Below are positions 48,522 through 61,337 of a DNA stretch of 64,000 bases, piece after piece. This stretch comes from Nageia nagi. Taxonomy: Eukaryota > Pinophyta. The stretch spans positions 144,522,001-144,586,000 of the forward strand of contig JBITNC010000001.1 of assembly GCA_050084985.1 (NCBI GenBank). Reading direction: 5' to 3'. The position numbers were made by a program, and so were the translations under genes. The notes under the pieces are model-generated. The model was not told where the DNA came from, ran no database searches, and was given only the letters and a program-made list of their open reading frames with translations. How positions within the stretch are numbered: position 1 is the first letter of the stretch; every line of letters begins with the position of its first letter.

Positions 48522-48844
48522 CGTGTTGCATCTAATTGATCTTATTGTTTGAGCTACTTATGACCTACAAGTTCATTTGAGATTATAGGTTACTTACTTT
48601 GGGTATGCAGGCTCTTGGGGACTCTTCATGACTTCTAGTTGGATGACTACTTCATGAACATTGAAACCAATTATGGTTAATAATTGTATTTGACAAAGTA
48701 GTGAGTCTCAAACTAGATCTTGCTTACTTCACAAATATGTAAAAATATTTCATCTTTGGTTGTATCTATTTGGAAGAGAACTCTCTTACTTTCTCTTCTT
48801 CTTCTCTCTTCTTCGCTCTATCCCAATATTGCATTAAGGGGGAG

Positions 48845-49342
48845 TGTTGGAATGTATAATGCATTATTGTAAAGGTTATGTAATAATCTTCTATGTAAGT
48901 TCACTAATACTTAAGGGTATCATTTGATACCTTAAGTATTTAAGTGAATATGATAATGTAACTTGTCTTACACTCCATGTCATGAGCATGCCCCTTGGGT
49001 AAAAGGGAGTGCATGTCATGTCTTTGTACATTGGGTAAAAGGGTGATCCAAAAAGGGATTTTGGCCTATAAATAGAAGGCTCCCTCTTTATTATCACATC
49101 AATTTTTGGAGTAAAGTTATGCTATAGGATAGTGTTTTGGAGAAAAGTTTAGGAGGATTGTAAGAGTTTGTATTTGAGATTAAGAGAGATCTAGTTAGTG
49201 GATGTAATCATAGTTGGAGGAACCACTTACATCTTGTGTTTATATTTGTGAGATTGCTTAGTCAGTTTGTTAGATGTGTATTGTGAGCTTTCATGTGATC
49301 TTAGGAGTTTAGAGTTGTCTAGTTTATAGTTCAACTCTCTCA
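48845..49342 (+). repeat. Element E 3' LTR (498 bp)
   Basis: It is homologous to 42234-42720. It is preceded by the polypurine tract AAGGGGGAG and ends CTCTCTCA before the ATTCT duplication. Confidence 0.93.
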
Positions 49343-49347
49343 ATTCT

Positions 49348-52300
49348 TAGCATGGCACTTTGAAAAGTCTTACATAGCAATTGAATAGCCTTTTTCTTAA
49401 TTATGTATTAAGCTATCAAGTTGAGCAAATTAGCAACCTGTATTTTATATTCAATGCATATCGATGGATAACAAAAGCTAAAAATTTACACATGCAATGA
49501 ATAGCATTGCTCACCTACTATTTAATTTTGAAATTAAGAAGAATTCTTCTATTTTGTTAGTAAGATAGTATGAGAATGACAATTACTATTCAACACATCA
49601 ATAAATAAATATAAAATTGGTCAAAATATTAAAAACAAAGTTAGTTGAAAAGAATCTCGATAAAAGAAGATGCATTCCTCATTTAAAATGTAATAGTAAA
49701 TATGATTGAATGTTCATATAACATTTAACAACACAAGACATAGAGAAAATCAAGCTTTTATTTGTATTTGAGCAAGCTCCATGGACTTCTAGTTCCTACT
49801 CTAGCAAATAATTTAAAAATTACAAAAAGAAAATAAATCATGACATATACATTGAAAAATCATTTTCAATTACTTTTTAATGAAAAATTACATTATTAGA
49901 TGCAAAACATTTTTTAAACTACTCTTTGATGGATGTCCATACCTTCTTATAGAACTCCCATGATGGCACATGCTAGAACCCAAATGTAGAAAAAGGTTCC
50001 AGAGTTTGTCTTTACACTTGATATTTGCATTTGCTTAAAAGTCTCTAAAGCCTTTTTTGAACACTATTTTTTGTGCATATCCTATGATCATTGCTTTCCA
50101 CTATATTGCATTTTGATGATGCATTTTTATGCATTTCCTACAATCAACCATCAAGGTTCTCCCAACAAAAAAATAAGAATAAATGAGCATCAACTAGCCT
50201 ATACATCATAAAATAAATAAATTTAAAAGATGAAACTAGCTCTTACAAGTATAATGAAAACATAAGAATATAAATAGTTGCCAAAATCTGGAAAGTCCAT
50301 TCAAAACTTTATATGAATATCCATTCTTCTACATTAGAATAAAAATAAACATATCAAATCTTTTAAATGGATTAGTCTATTATTTATAACTATATTTTGT
50401 CCATGTATAATTTGCTTTCATGTAATCTTTAGACTTAAATAAAATGCACTTGGTGGAAAAGAATAAATAGCCTTCATGACTACAATATATAAATTACGAA
50501 ATTTAATTTCTTTATATTATGCATAAAGCAAAACCTATATAAGTCAAGCTGAAAAGAATGCTAAAATAAAATTTGAAGATACCAATACTACACTAATAAT
50601 GGACTTTAAGGATGACTAATTTACAATAATTTTGCTAAAGCTATTTTAAACTACCTCAATTTTGAGTCTTAATAATGGTTTTGCTAGGGTGATTTTAAAT
50701 TGCCTCCATAACAATTAAGGCAACTATTTAAAAACACCCCTAAGAGTCAACCTAAGAAAAAATGGATGGGTACATGAAAACTTATTATGTGGGCACGTTT
50801 CATTTTCAAATACCCACCTAATAACTTTGCAACCTATGTCTTATCAAACAATTGTAAAGCAAGGAATGGAGGGTAGAGTAAAGTGGGTGTGAGCAAAATG
50901 TATGAAAGTGTATTTTCAACATAGGTGTTTATGACGTTAAACAACATGAACCTTAGTCTCTCTAAGGCAGATGAATTTGCTAATGGGTGCAATAAGAGAT
51001 TGAAGAAAGAAGCATAACAATAAGGCTTAGAATGCCACCCATACTAGCACTTTGAGTGAAAAATACTAAAAAACTATTGAAAATGAAAAAATAAAAAACC
51101 TTTAGTTAAATTCCAAATACTCCCAACTTTTATGCTATGCAACTTGAATATATTCATAGATTAAAAATATTATTTGAAATGTCACCAAGAAAATAACCTA
51201 TAATATATAATTTATCCTCTTTGACTAATTTAAAATTAATAAATAAGATCCTTATACTACTTTTTTAATAATACCATAATACTTTTTAAAGTGTAGAATT
51301 TGAAGGAACATAACCTTATCCAAACTTATAAATTAAAGTTAATTAATTAAATATGATTTTTTTAAAATTTGTTTGAGAAAGGGTTTTACAAAAATTCTAA
51401 AGTAAATTAGAAATCAAACTATGTAATCTTCACTTGACTTTTGAAATATATCACCATTATTTAAGCAACAAGATTTGAAACCTAAAACTCTCTTTGAATT
51501 ATTTGGGAGTCTTCACATCTATGATTCTTCCAACTCTTTTAATATTTTGTTCTTCCAACTTTCCTAATATTTCATGATAGTTGATTATGTAGGATGAGCT
51601 CTATTTAGATTTTTTTTTTTTTTTAAAAGAATGAATATATTATTCAGAAATAAAAGAAAACATCTTTCAAGAAAATGATTTACTAAATGCCTATAAATTT
51701 TATTGGTAATTTATTCAATAAAAAATAGAAAAAATTAAAATGACAATTAACGAAATTACAGAAATGATCCTACAAATTTTTTATTTACAATTATAAATGG
51801 TTCAACGTAGAAACGTTCATGACATGATAACAAGCCATTGAACTCTTGCTACATATTCAACCTTCGATCCGTCGTTCATATATTCGTCATACCATTTCTC
51901 CTAGCATTGGGGTTGAATCACATCATCTATGTATGATTGCATGTGAATTGTACAAGATGTGGGGAAGGATATCTTCACTATAACAAGATCAAGAGCCGCA
52001 AAAACAATTTTGAATCGATATGTCAATATTTTGATTTGGGTCAATCCTGCTTTATGTATGTTGTGATTATATTATTCTATAAGTAAATTATTTATGTAAC
52101 ACTGAAAGGTTGATAGATGAGAGACCACTCAACAATTGTCTAATCTTTCTCCCTTCTTTCATCATCATTTTTGTAAATAAAAATTTTATGAGGTCATTTT
52201 TGTAATTTCTTTAATTGTCAAGCTATTTTTATAATTTACCCCAAAAAAATATTATTTTTTTAATTAAAAAACTATTATTTGAATTCTTCCTTCGAAAACA
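49348..52300. other. AT-rich intergenic region upstream of the glucosidase II gene
   Basis: I see no supported gene in about 3 kb. It contains homopolymer runs (for example T16 near 51610) and a patch at 50600-50760 with phrases such as TTTTAAA(C/T)TACCTC that could be a small inverted-repeat transposon relic. I could not define ends. The promoter of the downstream gene should lie in its right-hand part, but I see no convincing TATA box to name. Confidence 0.4.
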
Positions 52301-52459
52301 ATCGATTCATATACAGACTCATAGATCGTGGGTTCAAATCCCCCAACTATTACTTCTACTGGTTATCTTGCAGCCCCAACGTACAGGGGATTCGATCCGG
52401 TGACCTCACCAAACAACCATGAAATTCCTACAGGTTCCATGAATACAGCATCTACAACA

Positions 52460-55168
52460 ATGGCGGATTCGAAACACTCAGTCACAGTACTCCTCTACAT
52501 CACATTACTGATCTCACTGTCTTCTTACGTATCCTGCTGGAAAAGGGAAGAGTTTCGAAACTGCAACCAAACCCCCTTCTGCAAGCAAGCCCGCTCTCGG
52601 AAACCCTTCACCTCCAACCTCAAGGCGGTGGGAGTCTCTCTCCAAGATGGCCAACTCACGGCGCGGCTCGAACCGCAGACCTCTGACCTCGAAAACCCTA
52701 ATCCATTCTTAACGCTGGAAATCTCCGTCTACCACGACAGAATCCTTCGCTTCAAAATAGACGAAACTCTGGCAGACGGGAAACGCGAGCGCTTTGAGAT
52801 CCCGGACGTGCTGGCCAAAGATCTAGACGACAAAAAACTCTGGCTCCAAAGATTAAAGGAAAAAGAAGTTTCCGGCGAGGGTTTGGTGACTGTTTTTTAC
52901 CTCGCCGCCGGGTTCGAGGCCGTGCTACGCCACGATCCCTTCGAAATTTATATTCTTAAAGGTAAGGATCGTTTGATTTCTTTTAACAGCAAAGGTCTTT
53001 TTCATTTTGAGCAACTGAGGGAGAAGAAGGAGGGAGAAGACTGGGAGGAACGATTTCGTAGCCATACGGATTCGAGGCCTTACGGTCCTCAGGCCATTAG
53101 TCTAGATGTTGCTTTTTACGGTGCTGAGCATGTATATGGAATCCCTGAACATGCCACGAGCTTGGCTCTCAAGCCTACTCGAGGTCCCGGGGTCGAATCC
53201 GAGCCCTACCGCCTCTTTAATCTCGATGTTTTCGAATATTTACATGAGTCACCCTTTGGCCTTTATGGATCTATTCCTTTTATGATTTCGCACGGCAAGG
53301 AGGGTTCAGCAGGATTTTTTTGGTTAAATGCCGCGGAAATGCAGATAGATGTGATGGCCACCGGCTGGGCTGGTGAAGATTCCTCGTCTTCTTTTATTGA
53401 TACAGTATGGATGGCGGAGAGCGGTATTGTGGACGGATTCTTTTTCACAGGGCCCCGTCCAAAGGACGTGGTAAGGCAGTACACTGGCGTGACCGGTACC
53501 TCCGCTATGCCTCAGCTCTTCGCCATCGGCTATCATCAGTGCCGGTGGAACTACAGGGACGAGGAGGATGTTGCCGCTGTGGATGCAAAGTTTGATGAAC
53601 ATGATATACCCTATGATGTGCTGTGGCTTGATATTGAGCATACAGATGGGAAGAGGTACTTTACATGGGACAAGGTTTTGTTTCCCAACCCTGTGGAGAT
53701 GCAGAACAAACTTGCGGCCAAAGGGAGGCACATGGTGACCATTGTGGATCCACATATCAAGAGGGATGATGGTTTTGCCCTGCATAAGGAGGCTACGAAG
53801 AAGGGGTATTATGTTAAGGATTCTCATGGGAATGACTATGATGGTTGGTGTTGGCCTGGTGCGTCTTCGTATTTGGATATGTTGAACCCGGAGATCAGAT
53901 CTTGGTGGGCTGACAAGTTTTCCCTTAGCAGTTACAGTGGATCAACGCCGTCTTTGTATATTTGGAATGATATGAACGAGCCCTCCGTCTTCAATGGTCC
54001 AGAGGTATATTGCCATTTCCGAGCATTAATTTTAAGGAATTTTATATTTTGAGAACTTGCCTGCTGATATCAAATTTGTACTTGCATTGTAAGTTAAGCA
54101 AAGGCTTGAGAAAACTTGGCCTGTCATATTCAAAGAAAACACTTTTAATTTTTGTGAGTTTGCATAACATTTTTACACAGTATGAAGTAGCTCCTGTAAA
54201 TACCTGTGTTCAAAAAGAAATGAAAGGAGAATTAACTTTCGCACCCTGTGATACATCATCATGATACACTCACCAATCTTCTGAAGATTTAAGAAGTTAC
54301 ACATCATTATGATACAATCACCAATCTTCTGAAGATTTAAGAAGTTATATCAAAATGATTGGCACTTCTGACTATATAGTTCAGGAAACTGTTTTTTTTT
54401 AATTGTTATTTCTGTTTATTTTGGGGAATTTTTATGAAAAATATACCCAAATGGTAGATAGAACTTAATTATTTTATACAGAACACTCACAATTTCTGAA
54501 ATTAGTTATAAGCAAACCTTCATTGTGTATTATGTGAAACTAAAATGAAAAATACACCCAAATGCTGCTAAGTTATATATGATTCTACCTCTTGTTTATG
54601 AGTGCCAACAAATCCTTGATGTAGCTGAGCATTTCTTATCATATATATTTTGATGTTTCTTCTTAGTGCAGGCAACCATGCCTAGAGATGCTCTTCATTA
54701 TGGAGATGTTGAGCATCGTGATGTCCACAATGCATATGGTTATTTTTTTCATATGGCTTCTGCTGATGGTCTCTTGAGACGAGGAGGTGGAAATGATAGG
54801 CCATTTGTTTTATCCCGAGCTTTTTTTGCGGGGTCCCAAAGGGTGGGTGCAGTGTGGACTGGAGATAATACTGCAGAATGGGAACATTTGAGAGTTTCTG
54901 TTCCTATGGTGTTAACTCTTGGTCTTACTGGAATTGCATTTTCTGGTATAAGCCTGAATCTAACTAATTTGCTTAAGTTTATTGTTGATTTTCTATAAAA
55001 TGGAACTCACAGCAGATGCAATTGTCTTGCAGGTGCTGATGTAGGAGGATTCTTCGGAAATCCTGAACCTGAATTATTACTTCGTTGGTATCAATTAGGT
55101 GCATACTATCCTTTCTTTAGAGGCCATGCACATCATGACACCAAAAGGAGAGAACCATGGCTATTTGG
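52460..55168 (+). CDS. Glucosidase II alpha subunit, GH31 (first three exons)
   Basis: Glucosidase II removes the inner glucoses from N-linked glycans in the ER lumen and so controls the calnexin/calreticulin cycle; the alpha subunit is catalytic. ATG 52460 is chosen because its context (ACAACAATGG) is strong and a signal peptide follows at once ([13 protein letters not shown], then [19 protein letters not shown]). Exon 1 is 52460-54004 (515 codons) and contains the catalytic nucleophile motif WNDMNEPS near residue 502. Intron 1 is 54005-54671. Exon 2 is 54672-54945, with [12 protein letters not shown] holding the acid/base Asp. Intron 2 is 54946-55032. Exon 3 is 55033-55168, with [21 protein letters not shown] and EPWLFG. 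All junctions are GT-AG and in phase, and no stop interrupts about 651 codons. The family is usually around 900 residues, so the C-terminal third is missing from the window. Closest plant relatives are Arabidopsis RSW3/PSL5. Confidence 0.95.
54005..54671 (+). other. Glucosidase II intron 1
   Basis: It begins GTATATTG after the codon for Glu in NGPE and ends TTAGTGCAG. It is phase 0. A 54-bp near-duplicate (CACTCACCAATCTTCTGAAGA and its copy) lies at about 54260-54350. Confidence 0.85.
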
Positions 55169-57985
55169 GTAAAAACATAACCTTACATAAAAATTTAAGT
55201 TTTGTTTTGCATTCTGTCATATGCGATAATAATTTAGACATTTGATTAGCTATTCCTATGAAATACAATTTTTTGCTACATACCATTTTTGTACCAAGCA
55301 GTTCTGTGTTGTAGAAGAAAGCCAAGATTCTGAGCGCTCTTATGGTATTCTGTTTTGCCATGTTCTGCAAGTCCAAATTGCTATCTGCATAAAATTTATC
55401 ATGTTAAAATCTTTACGTTTATTGCATATTAAAGCTACTTAGGTTTTCCGTCACTCACTTGAAATAGCCTCATACCCCCTTGAAATGGCCTTGTATTCAG
55501 CCATTATTTCTTTTAACTAAATGAACCTTCTTCTGCATTTTCCCCATTCTATCCTCTTGGTAGTTGAGACAAATAATACAAGATGGATCTGCTAGTCAAG
55601 GAAACCGTTTACAAGACCCTTACTGTTGTAAAGGCATTCAATTTCTTGACCATATTGAAAGCATACTTCCACTGCTAAGAAAAAGTTACCATTATACTGC
55701 TTTAATTACATGCCTTGCATGAATGTAACAGTCATTACGAGTCATGTTAAATGTTTGCTTAGAACCTTTCCTAGTCTATGTATCATGTTGATCCCTCTTC
55801 CAGTAATGATCAAATCATCCACAAGCATGCAACAACCAAGAACTCACATTGGCAGACAAAACCTTACGCAATGTATTTCTCATGACTTTCATCACAACTA
55901 GCAAGTTGTAATGGTCCTCTTGGACATCATTGTTGAAAAAAACTCCAGAAACACTGTTCAAGACAATAATCAAATGATTTCAGACTCTAATATTAGCCTT
56001 TGCAGCAAAATAATCATGCAATATCATTTTAGTCAAATTCAGCAATGAAAGAGAATAAGTTATGAGCATTTGATCTCGTGTACCACCCACTAGCCTTAAC
56101 CACTACACCATATGTCAATCTTGAAAGCTATACAAGCCCACCAACTTTCAGTTTTCCCTAGACTAGACCTGGATCTTAAAATTAATAAAACATGAGTGCT
56201 AGAAGTCTGGTGAAATAATAAAATTCTTTAGTACCAAGGTATAGGATGTCTCCAGAGTCCGGAGAATGTTCATTTATCTTTAAAATGCATAATTTCTAAT
56301 TTTCCTGAACATGATCCATACAGCCCATTTTTTATTTTTGTAATATGACCTGCTCGAGTTCTTGAAAAGAAAAAGCTAATAGTCTTTAAGCAATTAATCA
56401 TTCCAATTTTACAAAAGAATAGCTCAAATCGTAAACTTTTATTAAATTTTTAATGTTGCCTAAAGGGCATCGACAAATTTTCTTTCTGCATTCATCTTGG
56501 AATATGCTACATGCCTCTGCATCCTGGGCATCGATCTCTTAGTTTTATTTTCTGGATCTCAAGTAGTGCATAATGTTTTAAACTTTTAGAAGACATTTGT
56601 GCTTTGAAGTTCATCTGTCTTGTTTTCCTTGTCTTTTGGCTTCTCAAGCAATGGTGCTTTGTGATCTTCATTACTCCCCAGCAATTTGTTGAGCAGCCTT
56701 CAAAGTGTCTGGAGCCAAGCTGGCATTCTCATGGCCTCTCTGTTCAGTGGATAGCTATATGTTCTGATAGACTGACCAATCTCCATGCTTGACTCAACAA
56801 TCATAGGATGCAATTTATTTTCCATTTGGGTAGGAAAATTTGATGTTTTGTAACTAGGCAAGTTGAATGAATTTTAAGCATGCTCGCTTTCAAACTCTAA
56901 AGGCTTCTTTTTTCTTCTCATGATCATGTGTTCAAACACCTTGTAATAGCTATTAGAACAGTTTATCTCCATATGATGTTGTAAAACTTCAGTATGGCTG
57001 TAATTGCTTTTGGAGAGCAGATAATTAGGGTTTCTCTGTTTTGATATGGCATACAAACAGATTTTGATTAGCTGGTCTCTGTTTAGCATTTCTATATGAT
57101 GTCTTCCTCGATTGAAGAATCTGAACTTCCATAGGGCATTTCAGCTTTTTTTTCCTACAACTGTTGTATAATCTAATTAGGTTTTCAATACTGACATGCA
57201 TATTATCCAAATCAAAATCTTTTCATCCCTAGTTTTTGGGTCCCATGAGATTATGCTTAGTCCTAGAATAAAAACTTCTACCAATGCAAGTTTTGATTAG
57301 ATATGCCTGCCCTTTAATGATTTTACCAAGCCAAGATGTTGGACCTAGATTACCAATTTGGCTGTTGATGACATCTCTGCCTAAGTAAACCTTACTGAGG
57401 GTTCCTTACAATCATAAATTCTCACATGATCTCAGGTTCTTTTCTCTTTAATACATTGTTAAACTTCAAATTATATGCATACAGATACGTGGTATTAAGA
57501 TGGTTTCAGCAGTGATCAGATCTTTCACATATGTACAAGTGTTAACGGTTTTGGCAGTCATAACTTTGAACCATGTCTTGGTTACTTGTTGACATTTATG
57601 GCTTACATCTTCATCAATGTTGACATGTTACAAACTTTTTTGGTCTTTTGTTTAGGGAAATGTTTTGTTAGGGTAAACTATGTTTTACACAGTTAGGAGG
57701 TATTTAGGAGCAGAGTTAATAAAGTTGTTAAGGTATTTAGGAGTATATTTAATATAGTTGTTATATAAAGTAACTTCAATTAATGTTATTATGTTTTGTA
57801 AAGCTTTGGAAAAGGTAAAAAGTTTTTTTCGATAAGGGTTAAAAAAACAGCTTTTCAAAAAACAGGGCCCCAAAACCTATCTTTACAAATGATGGATTTT
57901 CAACATTTGTAGCATTTGAAACATGGGCTATAGATATGTGGGTTTCCGTAGTTTGGCTGCTAGAGCTACGAGAACTGTTCTATCT
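55169..57985 (+). other. Presumed start of glucosidase II intron 3, with small relics
   Basis: Exon 3 ends at GG|GTAAAA, a good donor, and no later exon (expected to continue with an ERN..L..R.A-type sequence) is visible on either strand to 64000. Within this stretch is a minus-strand scrap of copia RT around 55700-55830 (VDDLIITG). At about 56050-56125 on the minus strand there is a tRNA-promoter-like pair (TAGTGGTTAAGGC; GATCAAATGC), perhaps a SINE. The rest shows no supported feature. The interval could also be 3' flank if the gene is truncated. Confidence 0.6.
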
Positions 57986-57989
57986 ATGA

Positions 57990-58560
57990 GTATCAACCTT
58001 CTTAGTAGTCTTACGGTTGAAAAAACATCGTAGACAACCACTAAACATCACATGAAGCTCATATGTTAATTTCAGACATTTTTGCTAAGTCTGAAAATGC
58101 ATTTTCGCATTTCAGACTTCGTAAATAATATTTGTGTTGTATCTCCATCATCTTCAGATAAAGCTTCGTATTTTCCATCTTGATCCTTACCAGAGGTCTT
58201 CAAAGATTTAGATAAATTTTCCTTTGCTTTTTCCTTCGAAGATCTGGATGAGCATTCTTTTGATTCAACATTATTAGTTTCCTTTCCTCTTGTGACGTAC
58301 TTATGCCGATCTACAGGCTTTTTGATTGATCCTTGCTGCCTCGAAGGAATTACTATGGGGGTTTGTTGAATCCCATCCCCTTAGGGTAGGTATTAGAGTT
58401 TATCGTAGTAATTGGAGTATGATCCTCCGACTTCCAATTTGATTCCTGAGCATCCACCAAAGTTACCTTTGTGGATTGTTGAGGTTTAGCATCCTTGGGG
58501 TTAAATTCCACATTGACGAAATCTGTCAGATTTGCACTTGAGGTGGGTTCACCAGATATC
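57990..58560 (-). pseudogene. Minus-strand coding relic, family not recognised
   Basis: On the minus strand, 58560-58380 reads without stop as GEPTSSANLTDFVNVEFNPK and onward through TKVTLVDAQESNWKSEDHTP. After one frameshift it continues as TPIVIPSRQQGSIKKP, VDRHKYVTRGKETNN, and then a Ser/Lys/Asp-rich acidic tail to about 58000. Low-complexity charged text of this kind is common in the gag or ORF1 linker regions of plant retroelements. I assign no function. Confidence 0.4.
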
Positions 58561-58639
58561 TACAAGGAAAAGGTAGAAAGTTACTTTAAGTTATGTGAAG
58601 GGAATAAGTGATTATGTCTTTTACCCCACACGTAAAAGG

Positions 58640-61315
58640 TGCTACTTCAGATACTTTGAGGGCAAACCAATTTAAGGAGGAAGAGATTGTTATGAACCTT
58701 ATTGTTCATATGTTAGAGTGGCCAAATTCCAATATCTTAAGATGAAAGAAATACGAGGAAGGAGAAGTTATTGTTGATTACTATGTCAAAGTTAATGATA
58801 TAGTACATAGGATGAGAGTATATGGTGAGACGATAGTGGAGATAGTAGTTGTCAAAAAGGTTGAGATCATTAACTCCTAAGTGGCTTCATTTGGTGACTG
58901 TTGAAGAATGCAAAGAATTACAAACTTTGAAGGTTGAAGAGCTTATGGAATCACTTTTGTCTCATGAAGAGAATGGAATTCTACACAAGTAACTTGGATC
59001 AAACCTTGGAATCCAAGATGAAGATTACAAATACACATCCAGAAAGGAAATCGAAAGAAGAAGGCTCTAATAAAGAAGGAAAAGAACAAGCAACTCCCAA
59101 AGGTAAAAACAAAAAACCATCACATTTTTTATAGTAAAAAGCAAGGCCATACAATTAAAGATTGCAGGAAATTGGCTGCTAAGAATGAAGGGAACCAAGA
59201 TGGTGGTGATAAGAAAGTATTTCAAGCAGAGAATGACGGTGGTGGTTACTCAAATTATTTACTCTTATGCAATGTTGCTACAGAGTTTGCTTAAATTAAA
59301 TGTCAATATATAAATATTTTTTTTTGAAACTTGATCTGTCTTTGATATGGGTGGTTTAGCCCATGATTTTTGGGTATGGGTGGTTGTAAAACATGGTATT
59401 TTAATACCACTTTGTAGTTTAGGGTTGTAAGAGTTTCCTATATATTGATTGTAATGTGCCATTTGTGGCAATGGTGTATAAGCAATAATATAGAAGGAGG
59501 TGTGGCTCTTGTTTGTTGGATTTAGTCCAAATCGGGTGAACCAGGGTAAATCTCTTATGTTCAATTGCGGTTGTATGTTGTTGTGTTTGATTTACTTGAA
59601 TTCTGCATTAATATTCCGGAATAGGTTTGGATAAGACTCTTCAAATTGGGTGATGGAAAAGTAGTTTATGTTGAAGGAAAAGGCAATACGCCTATCACCA
59701 CACAACAACTTAAGAGTGGTATTAGTGATGCTTATCTTGCACCTAACATGAAACATAATTTGATGAACGTAGGGCAGCTTGTGGAGAAAGGATTTAGACT
59801 TGTATTCGATAATGGAGAGTTCTCTATTTTTGATAGAAAGCAAGGTAACAAGCTTATTGGTAAATCCTTCATGACCAAAAGTAGAAAGAACAAAAGAAAT
59901 TAAATCCTTAGAGCATTCCATTTATATTTATTACAAGATATTGTGATGTAAATAAGGCACACAGATTTTATGATCCTTTAAGTAGAAAAACAATTATTTT
60001 TCATGATCACCATAAGAGAGGCAAAGAAGTTATAAGTGAAGGGGTTCAGCCATGGGTTGATGAGAGAGAGAATTCTTAAGGTTCTCAAAATGCTTCAATC
60101 AATGCATCTTCTAGTTCTACATCATTACAAGATACAAGTGCTTCATCTCCATCATCTCAAAAACGTTAAAAAATAAGAAATTGTCACTCCCACATCCACC
60201 AAATCAGATGTTGGATCCGAACTTTGAAAGAAGCGTAACAAGACTTCAATTGCATCAAGGTAATGATTATCATGTTGATAATCAAGCTTATGATGAGTTG
60301 ACTTAATATGCTTTATCATGTGTAGCTTGTGAGCCAAGAACTTATGAGGAGGTGGGCCAAAACAAAGTTTGGGTTGAGGCTACAAAAAGGGAGATGGAAG
60401 CTATAGAAAAGAATGAATATGGTTTTTGGTTCAGCCACCAAGTGACATAGAGGTAATTGGTACCAAGTGGATTTACAAAAGTAAGTTTCATAGTGATGCT
60501 ACCATTGACAAGCATAAGGCTAGATTAGTGGCCAAAGGATTCCCCCAAACATGTGGTGTTGACTATGAGGAGATTTTTGCTCCCATTGCAAGGCAAGGCA
60601 CCATTAGATTGATGTTAGCTATAGCTTACCAAAAGGGTTGTGAAGTGCATAAATTAAATGTAAAAAGTGCATTTCTAATTAACGTCATTAATGAAGAAGT
60701 GTATGTGGGACATCCACAAGGATTTGAGGTAAGAGGTAAAGAAGATTGGGTTTACAAATTGAAGAAGACACTTTATGGGCTCAAGCAAGCTACAAGAGCT
60801 TGATAATCAAGAATTTATTCATGGTTCTTGGATGATGGTTTTGTCAGAAGCAAAAACAAACCTAATCTTTATACTCAAACTATTGGCACTCATTATCTCT
60901 TGTGTTGATGAAATATTTCCTTGCTATGAAGGTTCACCAAAAGCAAGGTGAATATGTCAATCCAAGTATGCACAAGATATGTTAAAGAAAATTGGTTTAT
61001 ATGATTGTAAACTTGTTGAAACTCCTATAGCAAGTGGTGAAAAACTTATGAAATATGATGGTAGTCCTAAATCTAATGAGAAGTTCTATAGAAACATGGT
61101 TGGTAGCCTTATGTATCTTACGACTACTTGACATCACTTTTGGAGTGTCTTTAGCATCAATATTCATGAGCAATCCCACTCAAAAATATCTTCAAACTGT
61201 GAAGATAATTTTCAGGTATGTGAAGGGCACATATGATCATGGCATTCATCACAGATCAACAAAGGATTCAATTAATCAATCTAATCATAACCTCTGGCTT
61301 TGGATTTATTGAGTA
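58640..61315 (+). pseudogene. Element F: internally deleted Ty1/copia relic
   Basis: Gag (UBN2-like, ETIVEIVVVKKV then WLHLVTVVEECKELQTLKVEEL) lies at about 58780-58960. A degraded zinc knuckle (KKQGHTIKDCRKL across a frame change) is near 59130-59175. The protease is replaced by an LTR-like insert. 59646-59903 encodes the post-protease and pre-integrase region (LAPNMKHNLMNVGQL). The integrase core is missing: text jumps near 59905-59940 to the integrase C-terminal region (AHRFYDPLSRKTIIFHDHH). RT runs 60426-60805 (IEVIGTKWIYKSK, NVKSAFL, KTLYGLKQA). The YVDD segment is deleted near 60900-60915. A partial RNase H region follows to 61312. No LTRs of its own were found, and it lies in the presumed intron 3. 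Confidence 0.85.
59295..59635 (+). repeat. LTR-like insert inside element F
   Basis: This sits exactly where the protease of F should be. It has a TATA-like CCTATATATTG (about 59438). It also has a U5-like stretch (GTCCAAATCGGGTGAACCAG, then GGTAAATCTC, about 59525-59555) of the sort found at the 3' end of many plant copia LTRs. I could not pin target duplications, so solo-LTR status is an inference. Confidence 0.5.
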
Positions 61316-61337
61316 TAGAGGGTTTCTGCCCCTATGT

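Larger units (their letters stand above)
42234..49342 (+). mobile_element. Element E: Ty1/copia retrotransposon with 3' pol deletion
   Basis: It is flanked by perfect ATTCT duplications (42229-42233 and 49343-49347), with a primer site at 42723-42734 and a polypurine tract at 48836-48844. The LTR type is that of B and D, and its two LTRs differ at about eleven positions in the first 270 bases. A roughly 0.8-kb deletion relative to B, near 48510, removes the second half of RNase H and the first part of the 3' UTR. A solo LTR of the same family sits in its leader in antisense. It is not functional. Confidence 0.94.

Noticed and set aside
52328-52459. Upstream in-frame ATGs (52328 and 52439) as starts of the glucosidase II protein
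   Set aside because: They would place about 7-44 non-hydrophobic residues before the signal peptide, and 52460 has the strongest start context.
53263-53827. Minus-strand open frames inside glucosidase II exon 1
   Set aside because: They are antisense shadows of a clearly conserved GH31 coding exon.
59646-59903. An independent 85-residue gene
   Set aside because: It is the post-protease and pre-integrase segment of copia element F.
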